DNA of 64,000 nucleotides. It comes from an uncultured SAR116 cluster alpha proteobacterium (lineage in GTDB: Bacteria; Pseudomonadota; Alphaproteobacteria; Puniceispirillales; Marisalimonadaceae). The translations under genes were made by a program, and so were the position numbers. Each line of letters begins with the position of its first letter. The stretch's first letter is position 1. This document shows, piece by piece, positions 1 to 8,088 of the stretch. The notes under the pieces were generated by a model. That model ran no database searches. It saw only the letters and a list, made by a program, of their open reading frames with translations, and was not told the DNA's origin. The stretch covers positions 1 to 64,000 of the forward strand of contig CACMRG010000001.1 of NCBI GenBank assembly GCA_902616005.1, in the 5' to 3' direction.

Positions 1-1
1 A

Positions 2-196
2 CAAACTTCTAAAGAAACAAAGATAGAAAAGAAAGAGCCTAAAAAAACTAAATCATTTAATTTTTCTAAAATGAAAGATAAAACCCTATGTATTTTAGCC
101 TATGATAAAAACAAGAATAATTGGTCAGAAAAACCTGATAAACTGAAAGCTGTTGAAGAAGCCAAAAAAAGGAATTTAGATTGCAGTTTGTCTTGA
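2..196 (+). CDS. C-terminal fragment of an unknown protein with a Cys/EAK(K/R)R module
   Basis: Only the last 64 residues lie in the window, ending at TGA 194-196; the start is off the left edge. The fragment opens with a Lys/Glu-rich linker. It ends in a compact module: Cys, two residues, Ala, a Trp, then EEAKKRNLDC close to the C-terminus. The same arrangement (C-x2-A, W, EAKRRGLNC) occurs near residues 234-261 of the protein at 438-1475 on the other strand, so the two share a domain. The function is not recognised. The linker resembles a tether between an N-terminal membrane or enzymatic part and this small Cys-containing end domain; that is inference. Confidence 0.6.
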   Translation, partial: QTSKETKIEKKEPKKTKSFNFSKMKDKTLCILAYDKNKNNWSEKPDKLKAVEEAKKRNLDCSLS

Positions 197-431
197 AATT
201 AAAAAATGAGGTCAACATGATTAGACTATGTTATTTATATGAATTTAAATTAAAACATTTTTAAAATTTTGATAGTTTAAAAATAAAAATTTAATTTTTA
301 CAACTTTTTTGGTTCAGATTTTTATATGAAATATTTTAACAAACAAAAAAACTCTTTATAGTTTTTATATTTGATAAAAATTTAGCTTTTTAATTATGCA
401 GAAATATAGATTAAGGTTAAACTATTAATAT

Positions 432-653
432 CAATTTTTAATTCAATTGCTGCAACAAATCATTAACTACGTCGTTATAGTAAACTTGCATTTCATTATC
501 AATTTTGTCATTTCCTATTGGCTTCCATTTAATATTTTTTAAACTAAGTTTAATTGACATTTCATCCATCTCAGTAACTTTTGATATTATGTCCTGAATT
601 TTTTCATCTAAAATTTTAATTTGAAATGACTTTTTTTTGTTTAGTTCTAAATC
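432..653. repeat. Direct repeat, copy A (222 bp; partner 1622-1843)
   Basis: This segment covers the 3' end of the gene at 438-1475 plus six bases beyond its stop. It aligns without gaps to 1622-1843 with about 16 mismatches by hand count (about 93% identity). Outside it the two genes are unrelated. Confidence 0.9.
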
Positions 654-1475
654 AGAAATTATAGTTTCATTGTTAGAAGTTACACTAACACCACAATTCA
701 ATCCTCTTCGCTTAGCTTCTTTTACAAATTCTGGTTTGCTATTATCCCATTCACCTGAAATTGATGCCCTATTACATATTTGATTATCCATCAAAGAAGA
801 CACACTAGTTTGATTTCCATCATTCTCTCTTTTATTATTTGTGATTTCATTTGTTGATTTTAAAATTTTGTTTTCACCAGCTTTTTTTATTGGTTTATAT
901 GCATTAGACAATTTTTTATTTCCAATTTTGGTTATAACACAATCATCTAAATATAGATAACCACCCATCAAGGAACCAACACTTGAGAACTCTCCCCTTA
1001 ATGTCACCATAGTTTTAGCTGACATTTGTTCAATTAAATTTTTTTCATCTGAATTTCTTGCATAACAGTAGGCATAAGTTCTTGGCCTTAAAAATGAGTC
1101 ATCATCTAATATAAGATCTATTTCATATTTATTTAAGTCGGCATACATATCCTCATTTTCTACGTTATATAACTCTCCAGTTACTTCCCATATAGAGTTT
1201 TTCATTTGTTCTTCATAATTTTCCTCTTGAATATCAGTAAATGACGTTAATTTTTTTTTAAAAGATTTTAAATCTACAATTGTAATTGGATTTTGATAAT
1301 TTTCTATATCTGATAATTTTAAAAGCAATTCTGATTGTCTATTTTTTGAGGCATCAAAACCAAATATATCTAAAACTTTATCAAATGAATCCCATCCCCA
1401 AATAACTCCTATTATTACTATTAATCCTATTCCACGAATTAAGATTGTCCCAAACTCATTTTCTTTATCACTCAT
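438..1475 (-). CDS. Unknown membrane-anchored protein with Cys/EAKRR module and shared C-terminal domain
   Basis: This 345-residue protein has one hydrophobic segment near residues 9-27, so it is probably anchored in the inner membrane by its N-terminus. Residues about 90-185 (beginning VTGELYN, later MVTLRGEFSS and YLYLDDCVI) look like an all-beta OB-type domain of the tRNA_anti-like kind; this is a tentative fold guess. A Lys/Asn-rich linker follows, then the C-x2-A/W/EAKRRGLNC module at about 234-261. The last 71 residues are nearly identical to the end of the protein at 1628-2806. No function is recognised. It starts at an ATG at 1475. Its mosaic structure and the duplicated 3' end mark it as accessory rather than core. 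Confidence 0.7.
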   Translation of the reverse strand: MSDKENEFGTILIRGIGLIVIIGVIWGWDSFDKVLDIFGFDASKNRQSELLLKLSDIENYQNPITIVDLKSFKKKLTSFTDIQEENYEEQMKNSIWEVTGELYNVENEDMYADLNKYEIDLILDDDSFLRPRTYAYCYARNSDEKNLIEQMSAKTMVTLRGEFSSVGSLMGGYLYLDDCVITKIGNKKLSNAYKPIKKAGENKILKSTNEITNNKRENDGNQTSVSSLMDNQICNRASISGEWDNSKPEFVKEAKRRGLNCGVSVTSNNETIISDLELNKKKSFQIKILDEKIQDIISKVTEMDEMSIKLSLKNIKWKPIGNDKIDNEMQVYYNDVVNDLLQQLN

Positions 1476-1621
1476 ATTGATGCCCTAATTACTTATATAT
1501 GTATAATCATCATATAAATTTAAAAATATAAATTAAGCAGTTTTTTTTTTAAATTTAAAGTTTAAATATTTTCATTTAATTAATTTAATTTTATTTAAAG
1601 AACAACAAAAATATTTCATAA

Positions 1622-1843
1622 CAATTTTTAATTCAATTGGTTTAACAAATCATTAATTACTTCGTCATAGTAAACTTTCATTTCATTATCAATTTTGTCA
1701 TTTCCTATTGGTTTCCATTTAATTGTTTTTAGACTAAGTTTAATTGACATTTCATCCATCTCAGTGACTTTTGAAATTATGTCCTGAATTTTTTTATCTA
1801 AAATTTTAACTTGAGATGACTTTTTTTTGTTTAGTTCTAAATC
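1622..1843. repeat. Direct repeat, copy B (222 bp; partner 432-653)
   Basis: This is the second copy of the shared 3' segment, offset by exactly 1190 bp in the same orientation. The encoded peptides differ at about 9 of 71 positions, so over half of the nucleotide differences change an amino acid. Confidence 0.9.
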
Positions 1844-2806
1844 TATTTTTTTATTAAATTTTATTATTGCTGAAAATAAACCAGTTTCAGGATTATACAT
1901 ATTTTTTAATAAATTATAGGCTTCTCTAGTCTCTTGTTTTTCTTTATCAGACAATAATTTGTAATATTCTTTAATATCATCAATTTTAATTATACTTTTA
2001 TTTTGTGTTAATTTTTCTAAAATAAGTAATTCTTGTTCTTTTTTATTATCCATTTTTTTGTTCATTAAAGAAAAAATTTCATTAATTAGATAACTCTTTT
2101 GATCTTTAACATTTTTGTTTGATAATAGATTTTCTGAGGTATCCTTTTTAACAATTTTTTCTTCAACTACATTCATATGTTTTGTTACTTCTGCTGAAAA
2201 TCCATATAAAGAACCAACTAAAATTGCTTGAGTTGAAATGTAAAATGAAAAAAAACCCGTTGCAATAATTCTAAAAAACAAAACAAATTTCAGGGAATTA
2301 ATGGCTTTTAAATAATTACATGAAAAAAAATACCTTATAAGGGTTAATGTTGTAAAGTTAATAAGTATATAAAAAAATACGAAAGAAAAAATGAAAAAGA
2401 GAATGAAGGTAAAACCTTCCATGGTTATATTACTAAATATGTAATAAAAAATGATCAGTACAATCTGTATCAATATAAAATAAAAAACTAAATAACTAAA
2501 CAACCATGAAATTGTATTAATAAAGAAAAACTTGCTAAATTGATATTTTTCAAGTTTGATTTGATCATCAGTTTCTGAGTAATTTTTTATAAAATACTTT
2601 TTACAACTTTTAGATTCTAATAACACCCAACCAATAATTATAAGATATCCAATTGCAGTTGATATGATGATAAAGGTACCAAAATCATTGTTCCCAAGAG
2701 GTGAAGCTTTATAAAAATGGATAACATCAATAAATGGATATATTAAAATTATCCAAATTATAGCTGATGTTATTAAGAAAATATTTTTTTCTGAAATTTG
2801 TTTCAT
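1628..2806 (-). CDS. Unknown multi-pass membrane protein with shared C-terminal domain
   Basis: This is a 392-residue protein. The first ~205 residues contain about five hydrophobic segments (roughly 8-30, 44-66, 95-122, 128-155 and 172-205), so it is an integral inner-membrane protein. Residues about 210-320 are charged and helical. The last 71 residues (about 322-392) match the C-terminus of the neighbour at 438-1475, including the stretch IQDIISKVTEMDEMSIKLSL. The N-terminal parts of the two proteins are unrelated, so the C-terminal unit behaves like a portable module. No enzymatic motif is visible. The gene starts at ATG 2804-2806 and is probably transcribed separately from its neighbour, 152 bp away. 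Confidence 0.7.
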   Translation of the reverse strand: MKQISEKNIFLITSAIIWIILIYPFIDVIHFYKASPLGNNDFGTFIIISTAIGYLIIIGWVLLESKSCKKYFIKNYSETDDQIKLEKYQFSKFFFINTISWLFSYLVFYFILIQIVLIIFYYIFSNITMEGFTFILFFIFSFVFFYILINFTTLTLIRYFFSCNYLKAINSLKFVLFFRIIATGFFSFYISTQAILVGSLYGFSAEVTKHMNVVEEKIVKKDTSENLLSNKNVKDQKSYLINEIFSLMNKKMDNKKEQELLILEKLTQNKSIIKIDDIKEYYKLLSDKEKQETREAYNLLKNMYNPETGLFSAIIKFNKKIDLELNKKKSSQVKILDKKIQDIISKVTEMDEMSIKLSLKTIKWKPIGNDKIDNEMKVYYDEVINDLLNQLN

Positions 2807-3158
2807 TTGAAGATATCTTAAGTGATATTTTAAATTTGTAAAATATGTAGTGAATTTTTTTTTAAATATTATCTTTTATTATTATAGTTAAATTATGAAA
2901 TTATGAACTATTTTAAGACTTATTAATCAATAGTTATTTTTTTTCATTATAAAATTCAAAATTTTTTGAACTTTTGACGGATGAAAACTTTTGTTTGAAG
3001 GGACTAAGCAAGGGATTACATCAAATCACTAAAAAAATTTATTAATTATATTATCTTAGAAAAGATGTTTGACATCACTTCCTCCGCCACAATATGTTGA
3101 TTTTATTATAATTTATTTTTTATTTAAATTTCCAACCGCAAGGTGACAAATTGTCAGA
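2807..3158. other. 352-bp gene-free stretch at the edge of the accessory patch
   Basis: No convincing ORF lies here. It is very AT-rich except for the short cytosine-rich run at 3079-3090. It also holds a 6+1+6 inverted repeat (TGACAA-A-TTGTCA) at 3144-3156, just downstream of the methyltransferase stop codon. It separates the unfamiliar genes on the left from recognisable alphaproteobacterial genes on the right. Confidence 0.6.
3068..3090 (+). other. tRNA-Ser 3'-end-like sequence (possible att remnant)
   Basis: The run ACTTCCTCCGCCA at 3078-3090, preceded by a T-loop-like GTTTGACATC, resembles the 3' end of a tRNA-Ser (acceptor strand, G73, CCA). The T-stem does not pair properly and no matching 5' acceptor (GGAGGAA-type) lies upstream, so this is not a functional tRNA. 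Integrated elements often leave such a fragment at one border. The call is tentative. Confidence 0.25.
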
Positions 3159-4211
3159 TCAACTAATTTGAAATAAGGAATTAATTGGGTGATTAATATC
3201 TATTTCTTCAACATTTTTAAACCCAGCATTAAAGCAAAGTTCTTTAACTTTTTTTAAAGGCAAACCTACAGTTCCGAGACCTATACCATCATAGGCCAAA
3301 GAAGTTGTCATGCAAAAATGCAAACTTGCGCCAAACTTAAACAAAGCCATTGGGTCATTATTGTCTATAGGATCTTCTGTACATTTAATATCCATCAGTA
3401 AAAAAATACCACCAGGTTTTAAAGAGTTTTTTATTGCTTTAATGCCTTCTTGAGGATGTGGTAAATCATGAATTAAATCAAAAGCCCCTGCTATATCAAA
3501 CTTATCATCAGGACCTCCTTCGTCTGCATCCCAAACTTTGAAATACGTATTTGCCGTAACATCTCCGGATTTTGCATTGATTTTTGCTTCCTCAATATTT
3601 GGCTTAAATTTATCAAATCCAAAGAAAGTAGAGTTTTTGAACCTTTTTGCCAATTCAACAGCTGACCTACCAGTACCACACCCAAAATCAGCAAACTTTA
3701 CACCTTTATTGAGTTTTTCTTTTATGTCTGGCACTTGATCTATCCACTCCGGAACAAGAAATGATCTATATCTAGAACAACCTGTAAGGTCTAAACCTTT
3801 CCAAAATTCACTATTATATTCCTCAAATTTTATACCACCACCATTTTTAAAAGAACTAATTAAGTTTTCGTAAGGTAATAACATATTATTAATTACTTTA
3901 AAAAAGCCTTTAAAAGAGTTTTTACCACCTTCACTATTGAATAGTTCACTATACTCGTTACTAATTGAGGCTTTTCTAGTTTCCTTGTCAAAATAAATAT
4001 AGCCAGTTTTTGAAATTCCATATAGCCATTCTCTGATGTATCTTTCGTTGTATTTTTTTCTTAATGCTATTTCTTTACTTGTCGAAGGACCATTAATTGA
4101 TATATCTTCAAAAAGGCCTAGATCGACGCCTATAGAACATAGTCTAAAGGATATTGTTCTTGAAATATCATTTAAGATTTCTTTTTTACAGTCATCAAGA
4201 TTTTTATTCAT
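3159..4211 (-). CDS. SAM-dependent methyltransferase with winged-helix N-terminus (Rv2258c-like)
   Basis: The 350-residue protein has two parts. Residues about 10-95 form a winged-helix-like dimerisation domain (SFRLCSIGVDLGLFE, then EIALRKKYNERYIREWL), as in small-molecule methyltransferases of the Rv2258c type. A class I Rossmann methyltransferase domain follows. Motif I (FADFGCGTGR) is at about 173-182, the acidic residue ending strand 2 is D200, and FDLIHDLPHP is motif IV. The substrate cannot be told; small metabolites are usual for this family. The stop is TGA 3159-3161. The start is divergent from the phosphatidylcholine synthase gene, with 63 bp between them. Confidence 0.85.
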   Translation of the reverse strand: MNKNLDDCKKEILNDISRTISFRLCSIGVDLGLFEDISINGPSTSKEIALRKKYNERYIREWLYGISKTGYIYFDKETRKASISNEYSELFNSEGGKNSFKGFFKVINNMLLPYENLISSFKNGGGIKFEEYNSEFWKGLDLTGCSRYRSFLVPEWIDQVPDIKEKLNKGVKFADFGCGTGRSAVELAKRFKNSTFFGFDKFKPNIEEAKINAKSGDVTANTYFKVWDADEGGPDDKFDIAGAFDLIHDLPHPQEGIKAIKNSLKPGGIFLLMDIKCTEDPIDNNDPMALFKFGASLHFCMTTSLAYDGIGLGTVGLPLKKVKELCFNAGFKNVEEIDINHPINSLFQIS

Positions 4212-4274
4212 AACATTTATTATTAGATAATAAATTTATTTGTAAACAAAATGATTTAATTTTATTTTAAAACA

Positions 4275-5006
4275 ATGAAAAAAAATTTATCTCTAGATAT
4301 TAATGTAATTAAAGCATACTTAGTACATTTGTTGACTGGAACTGGCATTTTAATGAGTTTTTTTTCAATAATTTCAATATTAAATGAAGACAAACTCTTA
4401 ACTTTTGTTTTTCTTGTAATTGCATTGTTTATAGACGTTATTGATGGGAATTTAGCTAGAAAATTCAATGTTAAAAAGTTTTGTCCAAATGTTGATGGTG
4501 TAATGCTAGACAGCATAGTCGATTATATAAATTATGTATTCATACCGTGTATAATTATTTATAAATTCAATTATGTACCTGAGCAATTTGAAATTATTTT
4601 GCCAATACTAATATTAAGTGTTTCTTTATTTTCGTTTTCTTATTTAAAAATAATGACGGAAAATTATTTGTATATAGGATTTCCTTCTATTTGGAATGTT
4701 ATCATTATTTATTTATCGATTTTAGATTTAAACGATTGGAATAATTTATTCATACTTGTAATTTTAATATTATTAAAGATAATTCCTATTAAAGTAATTC
4801 ATCCTATGAGGTATAAGAATCATAAAAGAAAAAATTCTATTATTGCTATTGGTTTAATCTTTGTCTCACTTATTTTACTTTTAAATTCCTTAAGCATAAA
4901 TATTTTAAATAATTTTAAATTAATTTTTGAAATCATTTGGTATGTTTTAAACGCATATTTCATAACGTTTGTAATGTGGATAAACTTAAATTTAAAAAAA
5001 AATTAA
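4275..5006 (+). CDS. pcs: Phosphatidylcholine synthase (CDP-diacylglycerol + choline)
   Basis: This 243-residue membrane enzyme of the CDP-alcohol phosphatidyltransferase family would make phosphatidylcholine directly from CDP-diacylglycerol and choline. The metal and nucleotide motif is visible: D54, D57, G58, A61, R62, then G75, D79 and D83. The bacterial Pcs form of this signature is typical, with the second half DGVMLDSIVDYINYVFIP. The early VHLLTGTGI segment and the length of about 240 residues also fit Pcs rather than PgsA or PssA. Several hydrophobic helices are present. It converges on the MetE-like gene with a 7-bp gap. Pcs is well known in alphaproteobacteria; the assignment is strong. 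Confidence 0.88.
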   Translation: MKKNLSLDINVIKAYLVHLLTGTGILMSFFSIISILNEDKLLTFVFLVIALFIDVIDGNLARKFNVKKFCPNVDGVMLDSIVDYINYVFIPCIIIYKFNYVPEQFEIILPILILSVSLFSFSYLKIMTENYLYIGFPSIWNVIIIYLSILDLNDWNNLFILVILILLKIIPIKVIHPMRYKNHKRKNSIIAIGLIFVSLILLLNSLSINILNNFKLIFEIIWYVLNAYFITFVMWINLNLKKN

Positions 5007-5013
5007 GCTTACA

Positions 5014-6132
5014 TTAAAAAGATTTTACAGCTTTTACCATTGACTTTAATTTTTCAAATACAATGTCTTCGTCAACATTACCATAACCTGCAAAAGTGCC
5101 AAAACCACAGTCTGATCCAGCTATAACTCTTTCTTTGCCAACAATATTGACAAATTTCTCTAGTCTTTGGCAAATTAAGTCTGGATGCTCAACAAAGTTA
5201 CTTGTAGAATCTACTACACCTGGTATTAAAATTTTTGTTTCAGGTATCTTACTTTTTAAGTCATCAAATATTTTCCATTCATGAGCATGTCTTGGATTGG
5301 AAGATTCAAATAAAATATAATTACCTCTAAAAGACATTATAACTTCAAAAATTTTACTTATTGAAATATCATCAATATGGGGACCTTCATAATTTCCCCA
5401 ACACACATGCATTCGTAACATACTTGGATCAATTTTTCGAAGACTATGATTTAAAATTTCCATATTTTCATTTGCAATTTTTATAAATGCTCTATCACTC
5501 CATTCTGAGAAAATCATATGTCTAGATAAAGCTAGGTCTGGACAATCTAATTGTAAGTTTAATCCTGAATTTGCAATAAGATTAAATTCTTTTTCCATAG
5601 CTTCAGATATAGCTACAAGATATTTAGTTCTTGTTTTGTAAAAGGAATTAGCAAGAAATAATGATATTACACCTGGTGAAGCTGAATTCATAAATCCTTT
5701 AGACAAATTATTTTTTTTCATAGCGTCCTTCAAATTTTTTATATCAGCAAGAAGTTCACTATCACCTTTAGAAGAAATTTTAGAAACACAACAAGGTCTT
5801 GAGTAAGTTGGTGTTCCACCACTTTCAGCTAATTTCTTTAAATAGCTAGGAAATCTTTTGAGATCTGATGGTGCATTTCTAGGACTATCACCTGCAAATC
5901 CATTATATCTATCTTTCACATAGGTTGCATAAGATATTTTTGACATCTCCCCATCAGATATAATATCAATTCCAACTTCTTTTTGTTTTTTTACAATGTC
6001 AAAAACTGAGTCTTTTACAACTTGATTAAATGTGTCCTCATCATAAATTTCATTATTTTCTTTTTTAAATAAAAGCTTGGACAATTTTTTGCTTCTAGGC
6101 AATGATCCAACGTGAGTTGTTAAAATTGTCAT
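5014..6132 (-). CDS. MetE-like cobalamin-independent methyltransferase (core domain only)
   Basis: The 372-residue protein corresponds to the catalytic C-terminal barrel of MetE without the N-terminal folate-binding half. It opens with TTHVGSLPRS, typical of the family. All four expected zinc ligands are present: H242 and C244 (HVC), E276 (FESSNP) and C342 (SDCGFGT). The enzyme should therefore activate a thiol and accept a methyl group. The donor and acceptor are unknown, because short MetE-like proteins include methionine synthases using other donors and demethylases. It is the last gene of the eight-gene operon starting at 12980 and abuts the bicupin gene (one shared base), which suggests a role in catabolism of the imported compound. 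Confidence 0.82.
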   Translation of the reverse strand: MTILTTHVGSLPRSKKLSKLLFKKENNEIYDEDTFNQVVKDSVFDIVKKQKEVGIDIISDGEMSKISYATYVKDRYNGFAGDSPRNAPSDLKRFPSYLKKLAESGGTPTYSRPCCVSKISSKGDSELLADIKNLKDAMKKNNLSKGFMNSASPGVISLFLANSFYKTRTKYLVAISEAMEKEFNLIANSGLNLQLDCPDLALSRHMIFSEWSDRAFIKIANENMEILNHSLRKIDPSMLRMHVCWGNYEGPHIDDISISKIFEVIMSFRGNYILFESSNPRHAHEWKIFDDLKSKIPETKILIPGVVDSTSNFVEHPDLICQRLEKFVNIVGKERVIAGSDCGFGTFAGYGNVDEDIVFEKLKSMVKAVKSF

Positions 6133-7103
6133 TAAACAGTTCTTATATGAGTTGCACCTGCAGGATCATCTGTAGGAATTACTTGATACATTGAAGACAT
6201 ATATGGTTTGGTTGTTTTAAGATCGAATTGTGTATTTTTGGGAACTGAAAATGTATCACCAGGATTTAAAGTTAAATTAAATATATGTGATTCTATGTTC
6301 CAACCGCCTTCAACAGGCATTAATACAGTATCTCTATCAGAAAAATTTTTAATTTTATTTATACATTTTTCAGATATAAAATTTACTTCAAAACCTGGTT
6401 TATCATAAATAACACCATGCTCTCCGATAACTGAAACAAAGTTATGTTTCGACAAGGAATATAGATCCAAATATCTAGCTACATAAAATGGCGTAATTTC
6501 ACTAGCTTCTATTTCAGGAAATTGTGACAATTCTTTTTTCGTTAACTCAGGCATTTCTTTTTCGTCATGAGGCAAATTTTGACCTATTTTAGTATCATAA
6601 ATTTTACCTTTTTCAGATAAAATTAAACCATGTTGTTTCGCGTCATTTAAAACTTTTGGTGCCCAAACCACTCCACCACCTGCATCGTTTCCACCCAACA
6701 CAGCCATTAGCATGCCATATGTTTTGCCTATATTTTCAAAACCTCTAAAAATACCTGTAGGAATATTAAATATATCTCCTTTTTCAAGAATAACTTCACC
6801 AGCATCACCATTAATTCCCCAAAAAAATCTCCATTTACCAAATAAAACAAAGAACACTTCAGCTGTCCTGTGGCTGTGTAGTGAATTGTTACATTTGGGT
6901 GGTTGGCCAGCAGCTCCAATATTAAAGCCATGAGGTATATTAATATGAACGTGTTGATCAGGATTTTCAGAAACCCCTGCACCAATAATTGTAAAATTTT
7001 CCTTTAAGTTAGATCCAGGTGTATGAGCATCAATAAAAGCAGTTTTACAAGGTATTAATTCATCAAATCTTACTAGCCTGTCTTGAATGTTAAAATTACT
7101 CAT
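6132..7103 (-). CDS. Bicupin protein, probable metal-dependent enzyme
   Basis: With the ATG at 7101-7103 this is a 323-residue protein. An upstream TTG at 7139 would force an overlap with the preceding gene and adds only an unconserved hydrophobic tail, so I reject it. The first cupin domain has the metal-binding pattern H76-x-H78-x3-E82 (HSHRTAEVFFVLFG) and a second motif ending PTGIFRGFENIG. A weaker second cupin lies near the C-terminus (VLMPVEGGW, LNPGDTFSVP). Bicupins include dioxygenases, isomerases and decarboxylases; the reaction here is unknown. It sits between the SnoaL-like and MetE-like genes, translationally close to both. Confidence 0.78.
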   Translation of the reverse strand: MSNFNIQDRLVRFDELIPCKTAFIDAHTPGSNLKENFTIIGAGVSENPDQHVHINIPHGFNIGAAGQPPKCNNSLHSHRTAEVFFVLFGKWRFFWGINGDAGEVILEKGDIFNIPTGIFRGFENIGKTYGMLMAVLGGNDAGGGVVWAPKVLNDAKQHGLILSEKGKIYDTKIGQNLPHDEKEMPELTKKELSQFPEIEASEITPFYVARYLDLYSLSKHNFVSVIGEHGVIYDKPGFEVNFISEKCINKIKNFSDRDTVLMPVEGGWNIESHIFNLTLNPGDTFSVPKNTQFDLKTTKPYMSSMYQVIPTDDPAGATHIRTV

Positions 7104-7117
7104 TACTAGCAGTATAA

Positions 7118-8080
7118 TTAAAGTAATATCTGTTTCCAAATAGATATTTCATCAAAGATGACATATTCTCTAATTATTCCAGTTTTCCCAAATTCAATAT
7201 GAGATATGCCAGCAATTTCAATATCTTTTTGCGATGGAGGTCCGTAACATCCTTTGTTCAAATGTTTTCCCTTAATTGTCCACCTTATGGCAACTCGGGG
7301 GGATAACAAAGGTTCTGTTATTCCAGAAAAAAAATGTATGATCAATTCTAACTTTTCAAAACAATTCAAAAAATCTGACCATATTTTTTTTATTTGTTCA
7401 TATGAATAATTTATTTTTCCTCCAGGCCAAAAAGTTTGAGCAGATCTCTCATATTTTATTTTTATTAAATTAAAATCCTTATCAATTAATTTTTTAAAAT
7501 ACGAAATATAACTATTAGTAAATTCATTAGAATTATTTTTGATAAGATTCTTAGAGACAAAAGCTTTTGATATGAAATTCAGACTATTTTTATCAAATAT
7601 CTTTTCTTTAATTTTCATTTCTACAAATTTTTTTGCAGTAAATCCTAGTTGATTTAAAATAGCACTTTCATCTCTAACTATCCATTCTTCAACAACTTTG
7701 TTATCTATAATAAAGCAATCAGCAATAACTCTATACATAATACTTTTCTCAGATGATTTTCCATAAAAACCATTACCTTTATGTGTTGCTGTAGACAAAA
7801 TTCTATGAGAGCTTAAAATGCCATTTTTATAATCACCAGACCAAATTACATCTTCTCCAATTAATTGTCTGTCAGGAAATTGACTTAAAGTATCTTTTGT
7901 AGAATCAATTACATCTTTACATTTATAAGTTGTACTCCTCGGTGATCTTACAATGACATCATCATTATAGTAATCATAAATAGAATTAATTTGTTTATTT
8001 TCCCATATCTCTTGTGTAATTCCATAAATAAATTTTTCAACATCTAAATCTTTACCGATTTGGGGTTCATTTTTTTTCAT
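7118..8080 (-). CDS. Tandem SnoaL/NTF2-like protein
   Basis: The 320-residue protein appears to hold two NTF2-like (SnoaL) cone-shaped domains. The first, about 12-150, has IYDYYNDDVIVRSPR and a WSGDYKNGILSSHR core. The second, about 185-320, has FWPGGKINYSYEQIKKIW and VAIRWTIKGKH. SnoaL-like proteins are cyclases, isomerases or hydratases without cofactor, or simple binding proteins. The substrate is not identifiable. It follows the second permease gene by 8 bp and precedes the bicupin, so it belongs to the ABC operon. Confidence 0.75.
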   Translation of the reverse strand: MKKNEPQIGKDLDVEKFIYGITQEIWENKQINSIYDYYNDDVIVRSPRSTTYKCKDVIDSTKDTLSQFPDRQLIGEDVIWSGDYKNGILSSHRILSTATHKGNGFYGKSSEKSIMYRVIADCFIIDNKVVEEWIVRDESAILNQLGFTAKKFVEMKIKEKIFDKNSLNFISKAFVSKNLIKNNSNEFTNSYISYFKKLIDKDFNLIKIKYERSAQTFWPGGKINYSYEQIKKIWSDFLNCFEKLELIIHFFSGITEPLLSPRVAIRWTIKGKHLNKGCYGPPSQKDIEIAGISHIEFGKTGIIREYVIFDEISIWKQILL

Positions 8081-8088
8081 AATTTTAA

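Noticed and set aside
3068-3090. A functional tRNA-Ser gene
   Set aside because: The T-stem does not pair, and no 5' acceptor, D-arm or anticodon arm is found upstream.
7104-7139. Upstream TTG start for the bicupin gene
   Set aside because: It overlaps the SnoaL-like gene by 22 bp and adds an unconserved hydrophobic peptide; the ATG at 7103 is simpler.
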